The position numbers were made by a program, and so were the translations under genes. The notes under the pieces were generated by a model. That model ran no database searches, was not told the origin of the DNA, and was given only the letters and a program-made list of their open reading frames with translations. Of a stretch of 35,848 bases of DNA, positions 1-9,380 are shown piece after piece. How positions within the stretch are numbered: the first letter of the stretch is position 1; every line of letters starts with the position of its first letter. Source of the stretch: Salinivirgaceae bacterium (lineage in GTDB: Bacteria > Bacteroidota > Bacteroidia > Bacteroidales > Salinivirgaceae); contig JAQICA010000106.1 in assembly GCA_027858775.1 (NCBI GenBank), forward strand, positions 1 through 35,848. Direction: 5' to 3'.

Positions 1-1
1 A

Positions 2-1177
2 ATTCTGAATAACTTACTTAGCAATGCTGTAAAATTTACGAACCTGGGTAATATCACACTAAGTGTAAAGGTTATAAAACGCGATATTGATGCTATTACA
101 CTGTTATTTTCTGTAAAAGACACCGGAATTGGTATAGCAAAAGAAAAACTGCACGATATTTTTAATTCATTCCAGCAAGAAAGTAGCTCTACAACCCGAA
201 AATACGGAGGCACGGGTCTTGGACTGACTATTTCGAAGCAATTAGTAGAACTACAAGAAGGGAAAATGTCGGTAGAAAGCAAAAAAAACGAAGGAAGTAC
301 GTTCTCATTTCACATAACTTATCGCATTCCTCCCCGCTCGGCTATTGAAAAAGAGTTCCTGATGCTTGCAGAAGAGCAAAAAGCAGCGCACAAATTAAAG
401 GCAAAGCAAATTCCTCCTGAAGACATCTTAATTCTTTTGGCTGAAGACAATATGATAAACCAAAACTTCGCTACAACTATCTTGCGAAAAAACAAATACA
501 GTGTCGATGTGGCCGAGGATGGCGTTAAGGTACTGAAACTTCTCGAGCAAAACCGCTACGACCTTATTTTAATGGATTTACACATGCCTGAAAAAGATGG
601 GTATGAAACAACAACAATTATCCGCAACAGCGCAACAGCCTATAAAAACATTCCAATTATTGCCGTTACGGCAGCAGCCATTAAAGGTGAAAAAGAACGA
701 TGCTTTAATGAAGGAATGAATGCTTACATATCCAAACCCTACGATCCGACCGAGCTGATCGAAAAAATTTCGAAAGTGCTCGATACCCAAGCCATTTTAG
801 AAAGTGAGAAAGTAAAACCGGAAGCATCATTAAAACTTACTAATCTTAACTATATTAAGTCGGCAGCAGGTAATGATAAAACCCTGATTAATGAGTTTGT
901 GAACATTTTTATTAAACAAATACCGGATTTCATTAGCTCATTTAACCAATTTTTTACCAACAAAAATTTTGAACAACTTGCAAAAACAGCTCATACAGCA
1001 AAACCATCATTAGCCATGATGGGCATGAACGAACTCTCCGACGATATAAAAAAAATGGAACAATTGGCCAGAGAAGAAAAAAATATTGCTGAAATTGAAA
1101 AACTAATTAGTAAATTTGAGAACGAAACCAAACTAGCACAACTAGAATTAGAAAACTTTTTAAAATTACCTCAATGA
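2..1177 (+). CDS. Hybrid sensor histidine kinase, C-terminal part (HATPase-REC-Hpt), truncated by window edge
   Basis: The reading frame is open from base 2, so this is the 3' part of a gene that starts outside the window. The visible order is the end of a histidine-kinase ATPase (N box NLLSNAVKFT at once, G1 box DTGIGI, G2 box GGTGLGL), then a receiver domain (acidic LLAEDN, phospho-acceptor Asp in LILMDLHMP at bases 575-577, the switch TA and a final KP), then an Hpt domain with phospho-acceptor His in AHTAKPS (bases 992-994). This is the layout of a multistep phosphorelay kinase, with phosphate passing His-Asp-His to a separate response regulator. Sensor and dimerisation domains are not visible. 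An ATG at 266 lies inside the ATPase domain and is not the start. The stop overlaps the ATG of the following STAS gene, so the two are probably translationally coupled. Confidence 0.93.
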   Translation: MLNNLLSNAVKFTNLGNITLSVKVIKRDIDAITLLFSVKDTGIGIAKEKLHDIFNSFQQESSSTTRKYGGTGLGLTISKQLVELQEGKMSVESKKNEGSTFSFHITYRIPPRSAIEKEFLMLAEEQKAAHKLKAKQIPPEDILILLAEDNMINQNFATTILRKNKYSVDVAEDGVKVLKLLEQNRYDLILMDLHMPEKDGYETTTIIRNSATAYKNIPIIAVTAAAIKGEKERCFNEGMNAYISKPYDPTELIEKISKVLDTQAILESEKVKPEASLKLTNLNYIKSAAGNDKTLINEFVNIFIKQIPDFISSFNQFFTNKNFEQLAKTAHTAKPSLAMMGMNELSDDIKKMEQLAREEKNIAEIEKLISKFENETKLAQLELENFLKLPQ

Positions 1178-1512
1178 TCTCATCAAAAATTGAAAAAAAT
1201 ATTGCAATCGCTAGCTTATCCGAAAAATCGAAACTAAATATCTTAAACGCAGAAGAAGTAAAAAATGCGCTAACCCTCTTACTTAGAGACTACAATCAAC
1301 TTGTATTTAATATGGATGGCGTAATTTTTATAGATAGTACCGGCTTTGGGACACTTGTAACAATTTTTAAGCGGGCACGAGAAAACGATAAAATCTTTAA
1401 AATTTGCGGTGTAAGTCCGGAAGCTATGGAATTAATAAAGATAACAAAACTAGATAAGGTTTTCGACATACACTCCGATGAAGCTACATGCCTGCAATCA
1501 TTCGATAATTAA
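1174..1512 (+). CDS. STAS-domain protein, anti-sigma-factor antagonist-like
   Basis: A 112-residue single-domain protein. It carries the STAS hallmark DSTGFG (about residues 49-54), in which the Ser of the D-S-[ST]-G motif is the site phosphorylated by anti-sigma kinases in SpoIIAA/RsbV-type antagonists, preceded by the usual hydrophobic strand LVFNMDGVIFI. Family members act as partner-switching proteins that release a sigma factor or another output protein from its inhibitor. Here it overlaps the end of a phosphorelay kinase by 4 bp (ATGA), so it is probably part of the same signalling unit. No RsbW-type kinase or PP2C phosphatase is visible in the window; they may lie upstream. The partner is unknown. 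Confidence 0.88.
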   Translation: MISSKIEKNIAIASLSEKSKLNILNAEEVKNALTLLLRDYNQLVFNMDGVIFIDSTGFGTLVTIFKRARENDKIFKICGVSPEAMELIKITKLDKVFDIHSDEATCLQSFDN

Positions 1513-1818
1513 ACATTTTTGCACTAGGGCTCCGGGCAGCCTAAACCCGAACATAACATCTTTTTTTTTTGCCTGCAAGACAGCATAGTTACTTGTACAT
1601 ATTACAGGTTAGTTTCTGAATGCAGCAACTGAATGGGCAGAGTTTTTGCTGTTGGTAACTTAGATTTAAAAATCGGAAGTAATCGAAAATGCATGTATTC
1701 CCTAATAAAGTTGAGGTTTCACCAAAATACTTGAGAGAACGTGCATGTATCGGTGTTTTGTTTACAACAATCAAAAATTCCGTTAAGTTGTCCAATTGAA
1801 TAATTTGCAAAAATTCGA
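1513..1818 (+). other. Intergenic region between STAS gene and uvrB
   Basis: About 306 bp without a convincing gene. A short GC-rich stretch near 1527-1551 can form alternative small stems and a run of ten T lies at 1561-1570, but the two are not adjacent, so a clean terminator is not supported. The last 30 bases contain ATAATTTGC, a near match to a Bacteroidota -7 element, close to the uvrB start. A minus-strand open frame at 1589-1810 has no recognisable protein features. Confidence 0.5.
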
Positions 1819-3855
1819 ATGAAATTTAAAATAATATCGCCCTACAAACCTACCGGAGACCAGCCGCAAGCCATAGATCAATTGGTTCAAGGCGTTGACG
1901 ATGATATCAAGTATCAGACTCTTCTTGGTGTGACAGGCTCCGGTAAAACATTTACCATGGCTAATGTAATAGAGCGCACTCAGCGCCCAACATTAATATT
2001 GAGCCACAACAAAACCTTAGCAGCCCAACTTTATAGCGAATTTAAAAGTTTTTTTCCCGACAATGCGGTAGAGTATTTTGTTTCGTACTACGATTATTAC
2101 CAACCGGAGGCCTACATTCCAGTTACGGATACGTACATCGAAAAAGATTTGATGATTAATGATGAAATAGAAAAGTTACGGCTGAGCACCACTTCATCGT
2201 TACTTAGCGGGCGCAAAGATGTGCTGGTGGTTTCATCTGTTTCATGCCTTTACGGCATTGGTAACCCCGACGATTTTAACGAAAATGTTATACAAATAAA
2301 AGTCGGCATGAGCATTCCGCGCAATGTGTTTCTGCGCGATTTGGTTTCGAGCCTTTACAGCCGCGATGAGATAAATTTCACAAGGGGCAAATTCAGAGTA
2401 AATGGCGATACAATAGATATTTGGGTTGCCTATGGCGATATTGCATTTAAGATTGAGTTTTGGGGCGATGAAATTGAACGAATCAGTACATTCGACCCAT
2501 TGAACAACAGCATAATTGACACGCCAAATGATGCCGTTATTTATCCGGCCAACATTTTTGTAACGTCGCCCGGACGAATAAATGATGCTGTTCGCGAAAT
2601 TGAAAAGGATATGTTTAAACAAGTTGCCTATTACAAAGAAATAGGCAAACCACTGGAAGCAAAACGGCTTCAGGATCGTGTTACGTACGATTTAGAAATG
2701 ATACGTGAGCTTGGGCATTGCCCGGGCATTGAAAATTACTCGCGCTACTTCGACGGGCGAGCACCGGGCACTCGACCTTTCTGTTTGCTGGATTATTTCC
2801 CCGACGACTACCTGATTATTATCGACGAAAGTCATGTAACAATTTCTCAAATAAAGGCCATGTACGGTGGCGATCATTCGCGAAAAATAACATTGGTGGA
2901 GCATGGATTCAGATTACCAGCCGCACTCGATAACCGCCCGCTAAAACTGGAAGAGTTCGAGGGACTGGTAAACCAAATTATGTATGTTAGTGCTACTCCC
3001 GCCGACTACGAACTCGAAAAATCGGAAGGAGTAATTGCAGAACAAGTAATACGCCCAACCGGATTGCTCGACCCGCGCATTGAAGTTAGGCCAAGCCTAA
3101 ATCAGATAGATGATCTGATAGAAGAAATTGCAACACGAGCAAAGCAAAACGAGCGAGTATTAGTTACAACCCTCACAAAACGTATGGCCGAAGAGCTTAG
3201 TAAGTATTTTGGGAAGCTGAAAATACGTACGCGATACATTCACTCAGATATTGATACATTGGAACGCGTACAAATTATGAACGACCTGCGCGAAGGAAAA
3301 TTTGATGTATTAATTGGTGTAAACCTCTTAAGAGAAGGACTAGACCTGCCTGAAGTATCATTAGTAGCTATTTTAGATGCCGATAAAGAAGGGTTTTTGC
3401 GTTCAGAAAGATCACTGACACAAACAGCCGGACGTGCAGCACGAAATATCAACGGACTTGTAATTATGTATGCCGATAAGGTAACAAAATCTATGCAACG
3501 CACCATTGACGAAACAGAAAGGCGGCGTCTGAAACAAATTGAATACAATACAGAACACAACATTACTCCACAACCACTCAATAAAGGACGTTTATCGTCG
3601 ATTAATGATATTGTTGCAGCGAAAGGAGACGGAAGCAAAAAAGCCTATATTCCACCAGAAACACCGGTTACAGAAGCAGCAGATAAAGCATACGAATACA
3701 TGTCGGAAAGCGCATTGGAAGCCGCATTAAAAACAGCCAAAAAGAATATGGAGAAAATGGCTGCCGATCTTAATTTTGTTGAAGCTGCGCGGTACCGCGA
3801 TGAAATGAAGAAGCTGGAAAATATACAAAAAAAGCATCAAGCACAACAGAAATGA
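1819..3855 (+). CDS. uvrB: UvrABC excinuclease subunit B
   Basis: A full-length (678 aa) UvrB, the DNA-damage-loading helicase-like subunit of nucleotide excision repair. It takes the lesion from UvrA2 and positions UvrC for dual incision. Visible features are the N-terminal YKPTGDQPQAI, Walker A GVTGSGKT (37-44), the aromatic beta-hairpin YYDYYQPEAYIP (about 90-101) that inserts between strands at the lesion, Walker B IIIDESHV, VSATPADYE, the helicase motif VI region QTAGRAARN, and a C-terminal UVR domain (about 635-672) that contacts UvrC. Start MKFKIISPYKP matches the family. Its stop overlaps the next ATG by 4 bp, so it is translationally coupled to a deacetylase-family gene, an uncommon partner for uvrB. 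Confidence 0.98.
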   Translation: MKFKIISPYKPTGDQPQAIDQLVQGVDDDIKYQTLLGVTGSGKTFTMANVIERTQRPTLILSHNKTLAAQLYSEFKSFFPDNAVEYFVSYYDYYQPEAYIPVTDTYIEKDLMINDEIEKLRLSTTSSLLSGRKDVLVVSSVSCLYGIGNPDDFNENVIQIKVGMSIPRNVFLRDLVSSLYSRDEINFTRGKFRVNGDTIDIWVAYGDIAFKIEFWGDEIERISTFDPLNNSIIDTPNDAVIYPANIFVTSPGRINDAVREIEKDMFKQVAYYKEIGKPLEAKRLQDRVTYDLEMIRELGHCPGIENYSRYFDGRAPGTRPFCLLDYFPDDYLIIIDESHVTISQIKAMYGGDHSRKITLVEHGFRLPAALDNRPLKLEEFEGLVNQIMYVSATPADYELEKSEGVIAEQVIRPTGLLDPRIEVRPSLNQIDDLIEEIATRAKQNERVLVTTLTKRMAEELSKYFGKLKIRTRYIHSDIDTLERVQIMNDLREGKFDVLIGVNLLREGLDLPEVSLVAILDADKEGFLRSERSLTQTAGRAARNINGLVIMYADKVTKSMQRTIDETERRRLKQIEYNTEHNITPQPLNKGRLSSINDIVAAKGDGSKKAYIPPETPVTEAADKAYEYMSESALEAALKTAKKNMEKMAADLNFVEAARYRDEMKKLENIQKKHQAQQK

Positions 3856-4754
3856 TTCACCTGTTCTACAATGAGTTATACCACCTCGACTTGCCGATCG
3901 ATCATCGGTTTCCCATGCTAAAATACCCACTCATACAGGAACAATTACTTTATGAGGAAACTTTTGAAACGCATAATTTTGTATCGCCACGCTCTGCAAC
4001 CAATGCCCAGATAGGTTTCGTACATACAACAGAATATATTCACAAACTTGAAAATGAACTTTTGTCCAGGAATGAAATTAGACGGACGGGATTTCCGTAT
4101 AGCAAGGCACTTGTGCAACGCGAAAAGATCATTGCCGGAGGCACAATCGATGCTACATACAGTGCGCTGCAACACAGAATTGCATTTAACCTTGCAGGAG
4201 GTACACACCACGCCTACCCCGAACATGGTGAAGGATTCTGCATTTTTAACGATATTGCCATTGCAGCAACCGAATATCGAACACATAATCCTAATCACCC
4301 CATTTTAATAATCGATCTCGATGTGCACCAAGGCAATGGTACGGCACACATATTTAAAAATACACCCGAAGTATTTACATTCAGTATACACGGTGCAAAA
4401 AATTATCCGCTACACAAAGAAAAATCAGATTTAGACATTGCTGTTGAGGAAGGTATAACAGACAGTCAATACTTAGCGCTTGTATCATTACACGTAAATC
4501 AACTTATACAAAACCACAAACCACAAATGGTGTACTATTTAGCGGGTGTAGATATTTTAAATACGGATAAATTAGGGAAAATTGGTGTTAGCAAAGCCAC
4601 TTGCAGAGAACGCGACATAATTGTACTCCAGCAACTTCGAAAACACAATATTCCGGTGGTGGTAGTTATGGGCGGTGGATATGCACACCGATTAGCTGAC
4701 ATTGTTGATGCACATTGCAATACGTTCAGAGTTGCCAAAAATATTTTTGAATAG
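3852..4754 (+). CDS. Histone-deacetylase-superfamily amidohydrolase, class IV (HDAC11)-like
   Basis: 300 residues covering one arginase/deacetylase domain. The active-site signature is intact: GGTHHAYPEHGEGFC with tandem His at 119-120, the zinc ligands Asp157 and His159 in DLDVHQGNGT, the third zinc ligand Asp234 in AGVD, and the catalytic Tyr277 in GGGYA. The N-terminal RFPMLKY and the GFCIFNDIAIAA block resemble HDAC11/class IV proteins rather than AcuC or acetylpolyamine hydrolases. It should remove an acyl group from a lysine or small amine; class IV members prefer long-chain acyl groups, but the substrate here is unknown. The start overlaps the uvrB stop (ATGA), implying coupled translation. 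It converges on the ABC transporter gene with 73 bp between. Confidence 0.92.
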   Translation: MIHLFYNELYHLDLPIDHRFPMLKYPLIQEQLLYEETFETHNFVSPRSATNAQIGFVHTTEYIHKLENELLSRNEIRRTGFPYSKALVQREKIIAGGTIDATYSALQHRIAFNLAGGTHHAYPEHGEGFCIFNDIAIAATEYRTHNPNHPILIIDLDVHQGNGTAHIFKNTPEVFTFSIHGAKNYPLHKEKSDLDIAVEEGITDSQYLALVSLHVNQLIQNHKPQMVYYLAGVDILNTDKLGKIGVSKATCRERDIIVLQQLRKHNIPVVVVMGGGYAHRLADIVDAHCNTFRVAKNIFE

Positions 4755-4827
4755 TTCTTTAGTAAAAAACGGAATTGATTTTTCCTCGCGCAGAATATTC
4801 ATTACCTGCTAATTGAAAGAAATTGCA

Positions 4828-7800
4828 CTACCCCCTCCTAATTCTGGCGCCCAACCGATCGATATATTCGAAAAGGTGAACCAGTATTTTTTTATAAAGG
4901 ATCACAAAAAACAGCAAATTCATGAGCCAAAGTACTGCTAAATTAACCCAATAAGTTGGATAATACTTACCAAATAACTTTTTGTAAGGAGCATAGAAAT
5001 GAGCTCGAACGAGTTCTGACTCGGGGTCTTTATAAATGGGATCCATTTTTTGATATAACCGTCCTTTGTATTCAATAATACGGTCGAATGAATTACTATT
5101 TTTTACAAATTCGGCTAGCTGCTCGTTGGCATGCCGCATTTTGAGCATTACAAACCCTTCGCTGCCATCAAAGTCGATACGTAGTTTATTGAGCAATTCA
5201 TCTTTCTGAACCGATGCACTATTATACAAATTGATGTAATACTTACGAATATCGACAAGTAACACTTTTAGGTTATCGCTTATTTGATCATTAAAATTAT
5301 CGGGAGTGATTTTATCTATTTGTCCAAAATTAAAATATTGATTTGCAGCCACTTCATCGCCTATTTCAGCCTGAATTAAGTTCAAGTCGTAAGCCAGTTT
5401 TTTCTCATTAGCAGCATCTGCACTATTTCGTTCCCTGTTTACAGCATTAAGTTTATTTTCAATCTCTTTAAGCCAGTAATCTTTTTTATAGGTTGCCTCG
5501 CTCATAACTTTATCGTATGGATAAAAAGCATTTTCGAAGGCATTATTTTTAAACTGATGCACAGCCAATCCTTCGTATGCCCAACGTGCGGCAATAATTT
5601 CTCCGTACCATGGAATGGAGGTGGGCGAAGAAATACGTGGGTTTAACTGATCGTAACGCACAATAATTCCACTTAATAAAAGCTGCGGTATCACTAAAAA
5701 GGGAATTAAAATGTATATAGTTACTACGGTTTTAAATAAGTCGGAAATAATTAACCCCATCATGTTGGCTACGCTCCACGCAGAAAACAGCATGAGCCAA
5801 TAGTGTAGGAACATGCCCTCAATTTCCATTACTGTGTTCCCGATCAATACAAAAAGAAATGACTGCACTGCGCTGATAAACAGCATTATTCCAACTTTAG
5901 AAATCAAGTAGCTAAACCAACTCAAATTCAGAAAACGCTCACGGCGGAGAATTTTCCGGTCTTTAATAATTTCCTCGGCCGAAACGGTTAGCCCCACAAA
6001 AATGGCCACTATAACCGACATAAAAATATATACCGGCAGATTGTTATTTTCAAAGAGTGTATACCCTACTTCGTTTGTGGCATCAACATTAAAAAATTTA
6101 ACAATAAACGATAAAATAAAGGCCAATATTGGTGCTTCCAACAGATTAATGGTCATGTATTGCTTATTGGTAAATTTGGACAATACATCACGAATTACAA
6201 ATACCCTGAATTGTTTAAACAAACCGGGGGCTCTGAAGTCAATTTTTGGTAAATGTTTTTTTTCCGGTTCTTTATAAATGTAATCGTTCTTATCTGACCG
6301 TTCAAACTTCAGCGCCCACTCTGCAGGAGGGATTTTACGTGTTTTTGTTAAATTTCCGTATTCATCCAATACATTGGCTTCTACAATATTAAAAACCTGT
6401 TCGCTATTTACGTTACCACAGCAATGGCACTCACTCTCGTTCCAGTCGGCCTGATGAATGCGCGATTTGAAATACATAATAGAATCAACGGGGTTTCCGT
6501 AATAAATCATATATCCGCCATTGTCGAGCAATAGCAGCTTATCGAACATTTTAAAGATATCGGAGCTGGGTTGATGAATTACAACAAAAATGAGCTTACC
6601 CTTGAGCGTTAGTTCTTTCAGCAAGTCCATAATGTTCTCCGAATCGCGTGATGACAATCCGGATGTAGGCTCATCAAGGAAAAGCACAGCCGGTTCACGA
6701 ATCAGCTCAAGTGCAATATTCAACCGTTTCCGCTGCCCGCCACTTATTTTTTTGTTGAGCGGACTACCTACAATCATATCCTTAATTTCGTACAGGCCAA
6801 GGTTGTGCAAAACCGTAACTACCTTTTTTAGAATAATTACTTTGGGCAGTTTATCGAAGCAAAGAAGCGCATTAAAGTAAAGATTCTGAAAGACAGTGAG
6901 TTCCTCAATCAGCAAATCGTCTTGCGACACATAACCAATAAGTCCTTGAATTTTATCTCCGTCCTCATGTATATTGTAACCATTAATCAGCACTTCTCCA
7001 TCCATTGGAGCATTAACTCCGTTTAACACATTAAGCAATGTGCTCTTTCCTGCCCCAGAAGCCCCCATTATACCGATAAGATTGCCGGACTCTTCGCGGA
7101 AAGATATTTTTTGCAATCCTACATGGCCGTTTGGGAAAATATACTCAACCTTTTTGGCCTCGTACTGAATAAGATCGTCGTACTTAAAATCGCTGAAGGC
7201 GCTAATAATGTCGCTATAATAAATGGGTTTGATGCGTGAATTACGCATTGAAGCACCAAAAGTAAGTACATACACCTTCTCTTGTTGTACTAATTGTCCA
7301 TTGAGGTATAGTTCATCTTCGCCTTCATAACGCATAACGTACATGTTGGCCTCCTCAATGGAAAAAACGCGAACTTGTCCGCGCATACCAGGTACATTGA
7401 TATGCTTCACAAGCATTTCAGGGTCATCATCCTGATCGTCAATCACAAGCAATTGCGCACTATTGGGCAATCGATCGAAATCGTAAAGTACGAATGCTTT
7501 TATTTTTACAAATTCTTTATCAGGGATATAGAAAGTTGATGCTACCGTTTCGACAAATTCAAGTTCCTGTTCGGTAGTTTCATTATCGTCTTTTATAAAT
7601 TCGAGCAACCGAAATAGAACTACGCGTTTTTGCTGATGTGTAAGTTCATTATTTATTTCGGTACAAATTTTCAGCACTTTAACGGAGCTTAACGAAATAC
7701 TTTTCTTTCGTTTATGCTTTACGCTAAACTTCTTTTGATATATAGAGTAATAATAATCAAACACTTGCAGGTACTCATCGGCTAGAGCCTGGTTTAGCAT

Positions 7801-7908
7801 TTGATTTAAAAAGGAGCTAACAACCAAGCGCCTATCGCTACCATCATCGAGTGGTTTTGCGATAATGGCAAATAATTGCATTAGGGCTTTAAGGATGCGT
7901 TCGCTCAT
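4828..7908 (-). CDS. Large ABC half-transporter, ABCG-like, with TerB-like N-terminal domain
   Basis: 1026 residues combining ATPase and membrane domains in the order typical of ABCG half transporters. Residues 1-150 are helical with an acidic block resembling TerB/tellurite-resistance-type domains (my assignment, moderate). 150-250 are strand-rich. The ATPase spans about 252-480: Walker A GASGAGKS (282-289), signature ISGGQRKR (388-395), Walker B VLFLDEPTS (408-416), H-loop His445. A Cys-rich HCCG lies near 495. An ABC-2-type permease follows from about 590, with predicted membrane helices near 590-607, 626-644, 668-691, 700-722, 728-750 and a last one near 985-1005. Between the last two is an unusually long, charged extracytoplasmic loop of about 230 residues. 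It probably works as a dimer. The substrate is unknown. It is the last gene of a three-gene unit, 11 bp after the small secreted-protein gene. Confidence 0.9.
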   Translation of the reverse strand: MSERILKALMQLFAIIAKPLDDGSDRRLVVSSFLNQMLNQALADEYLQVFDYYYSIYQKKFSVKHKRKKSISLSSVKVLKICTEINNELTHQQKRVVLFRLLEFIKDDNETTEQELEFVETVASTFYIPDKEFVKIKAFVLYDFDRLPNSAQLLVIDDQDDDPEMLVKHINVPGMRGQVRVFSIEEANMYVMRYEGEDELYLNGQLVQQEKVYVLTFGASMRNSRIKPIYYSDIISAFSDFKYDDLIQYEAKKVEYIFPNGHVGLQKISFREESGNLIGIMGASGAGKSTLLNVLNGVNAPMDGEVLINGYNIHEDGDKIQGLIGYVSQDDLLIEELTVFQNLYFNALLCFDKLPKVIILKKVVTVLHNLGLYEIKDMIVGSPLNKKISGGQRKRLNIALELIREPAVLFLDEPTSGLSSRDSENIMDLLKELTLKGKLIFVVIHQPSSDIFKMFDKLLLLDNGGYMIYYGNPVDSIMYFKSRIHQADWNESECHCCGNVNSEQVFNIVEANVLDEYGNLTKTRKIPPAEWALKFERSDKNDYIYKEPEKKHLPKIDFRAPGLFKQFRVFVIRDVLSKFTNKQYMTINLLEAPILAFILSFIVKFFNVDATNEVGYTLFENNNLPVYIFMSVIVAIFVGLTVSAEEIIKDRKILRRERFLNLSWFSYLISKVGIMLFISAVQSFLFVLIGNTVMEIEGMFLHYWLMLFSAWSVANMMGLIISDLFKTVVTIYILIPFLVIPQLLLSGIIVRYDQLNPRISSPTSIPWYGEIIAARWAYEGLAVHQFKNNAFENAFYPYDKVMSEATYKKDYWLKEIENKLNAVNRERNSADAANEKKLAYDLNLIQAEIGDEVAANQYFNFGQIDKITPDNFNDQISDNLKVLLVDIRKYYINLYNSASVQKDELLNKLRIDFDGSEGFVMLKMRHANEQLAEFVKNSNSFDRIIEYKGRLYQKMDPIYKDPESELVRAHFYAPYKKLFGKYYPTYWVNLAVLWLMNLLFFVILYKKILVHLFEYIDRLGARIRRG

Positions 7909-7919
7909 TCAGGCATAAT

Positions 7920-8327
7920 TTAATTTTTAAAGCCGATTAATAGTAGTACAATTCCTGATTTTGACACGTTTGTATCAAGTCTGGCTTCAATGGTACAATC
8001 TGTTGTAGAAGAAAAATAAAGATCCCAGTATGGCGCGTTATTATAGTCCTTATTTGAGTAGATAAGGTTTCGTTCACTATCGTAAACATTGTAAATGATC
8101 GTTTGATTGTCTCGTCCACCGCAAGCAGCCAAACGATAATGGCTATTTTCATAAAATGTAGCATGGAACTCGGCTACTTCTTCTCCAGATAGTAAGGCTC
8201 TGTATTGTTGTCCGTCTGATATAAAGTTATCGCCAAAAAAATTATTACATTGTTTTTGCGTACTGGTTATTTGGCTTAATGCCAACTGAACAAAGAGCAA
8301 AAGGATTAGTGTTGGTAGTATTTTCAT
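7920..8327 (-). CDS. Small secreted protein of unknown function
   Basis: 135 residues from the chosen ATG at 8327. The open frame extends to 8369, but only the inner start gives a classical signal peptide (MKILPTLILLLFVQLALS, then QITS), so I prefer it; it also clears the end of the upstream lipoprotein gene by 28 bp. The mature part is about 115 residues, with several Tyr/Asn-rich strands, three Cys and a hydrophobic strand at the C-terminus, suggesting a small beta-sandwich. I recognise no family. It sits between a lipoprotein and a large ABC transporter in a tight minus-strand run, so an envelope role linked to that transporter is a reasonable inference only. Confidence 0.72.
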   Translation of the reverse strand: MKILPTLILLLFVQLALSQITSTQKQCNNFFGDNFISDGQQYRALLSGEEVAEFHATFYENSHYRLAACGGRDNQTIIYNVYDSERNLIYSNKDYNNAPYWDLYFSSTTDCTIEARLDTNVSKSGIVLLLIGFKN

Positions 8328-8355
8328 TGCTATACGTTTTAAATCAACAAATTTG

Positions 8356-9270
8356 TTATCCACGAACAATGAACGTTCGAATTTTATTCAGTTGTTCTGC
8401 AATTTCTGTCACAACTGCTTGTTCTATTTTAATATTTGTTTTCGTTTTTACAATCGTCATTTTTTTGTCAGGGTCGGTTTCAGTTGTAATAAACTCATAA
8501 TCTATATCAACTTGCTCATAGATTCCTGCCAAATCGATTAAAAGGTCGGCTAATTTTTGATATTGCGCACTCGTCCCTGCATATGGCGCCAACAGTTGAA
8601 TTAAATTATCCAGTGGTTTTTTATTTTCCCCAATACGTTTTGCCGATTGGGCGCTATTTGCATCGGCAATATTGACCAGCAGATACATACTTTCAATCCA
8701 GCCACCAGCAATAACCAAACCTGCCAAATGCTCTCTTTCATTATCTTTAAAGTAGGAATCGGCATTGCGATAAGTATCGCCTAAAATAGTTAAAAGCGAA
8801 TCCTGATTGTTAATATTATTTTCGATACGCTCTATAGTTGCACGATCAAATGCACCTAAAAGTTCCAACTTTTCGGCCAGCATTTTTATTACACTAAAAT
8901 AACTCATGGCATCGGGCGACTGTTCATAGAGTGTAATGTAGCCTAAATCGGCACCAAAAACACCTAAATTTGCAGCCGCATAAAAAGAACCATCGTAAGA
9001 TGATGTTTTACGAACATCATTCAACTTATCTTTTGAATATGGAACACCTTGATTTTGAATAAAAATGGCTGTTTGATATGGCGACGGCACACTGAAAAGT
9101 GTATTGTTTAACTTAACAATGCGGGTGGCACTAGTGTCGCCTGTAGAAACTAGCACTTTCTCTTTCACCGCGTCATCGTTTGTTTTCTGGCCTGTATTAC
9201 AACCCGATAAACTGGCAAGCAACACCCCACCAAAAATTATTATTGATAAAGAACGAAGTTTACGATTCAT
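8356..9270 (-). CDS. Conserved lipoprotein of unknown function
   Basis: 304 residues from ATG 9270. The frame is open to 9465, but the extra N-terminus overlaps the promoter side of the divergent peptidase gene and would bury the signal; from 9270 the protein begins MNRKLRSLSIIIFGG and has a lipobox LSGC with Cys24, as expected for a lipoprotein. An ATG at 9279 is a close alternative. The mature part is mainly helical (for example 'YFSVIKMLAEKLELLGAF' and 'ADLLIDLAGIYEQVDIDY'). It resembles uncharacterised Bacteroidota lipoproteins and I assign no function. It is the first gene of the unit lipoprotein - small secreted protein - ABC transporter. The 139-bp gap to the divergent S9 peptidase start probably holds both promoters. 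Confidence 0.78.
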   Translation of the reverse strand: MNRKLRSLSIIIFGGVLLASLSGCNTGQKTNDDAVKEKVLVSTGDTSATRIVKLNNTLFSVPSPYQTAIFIQNQGVPYSKDKLNDVRKTSSYDGSFYAAANLGVFGADLGYITLYEQSPDAMSYFSVIKMLAEKLELLGAFDRATIERIENNINNQDSLLTILGDTYRNADSYFKDNEREHLAGLVIAGGWIESMYLLVNIADANSAQSAKRIGENKKPLDNLIQLLAPYAGTSAQYQKLADLLIDLAGIYEQVDIDYEFITTETDPDKKMTIVKTKTNIKIEQAVVTEIAEQLNKIRTFIVRG

Positions 9271-9380
9271 AGGTAACATATTAGTGTCCGTAATTACTGC
9301 AATTAAACAAAAAAAAAGTAATTCTACAAGGTATTTTGTGACCAATGTAAAGATAAGCACACATTTTAAATTTAAAATAC

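Noticed and set aside
1525-1570. Terminator after the STAS gene
   Set aside because: The GC-rich stems are short and the T10 tract is about 10-20 bp away, so the shape is not that of an intrinsic terminator.
1589-1810. 73-codon open frame on the minus strand upstream of uvrB
   Set aside because: No domain, signal peptide or motif, five Cys in the C-terminal half, and it fills the likely uvrB promoter region.
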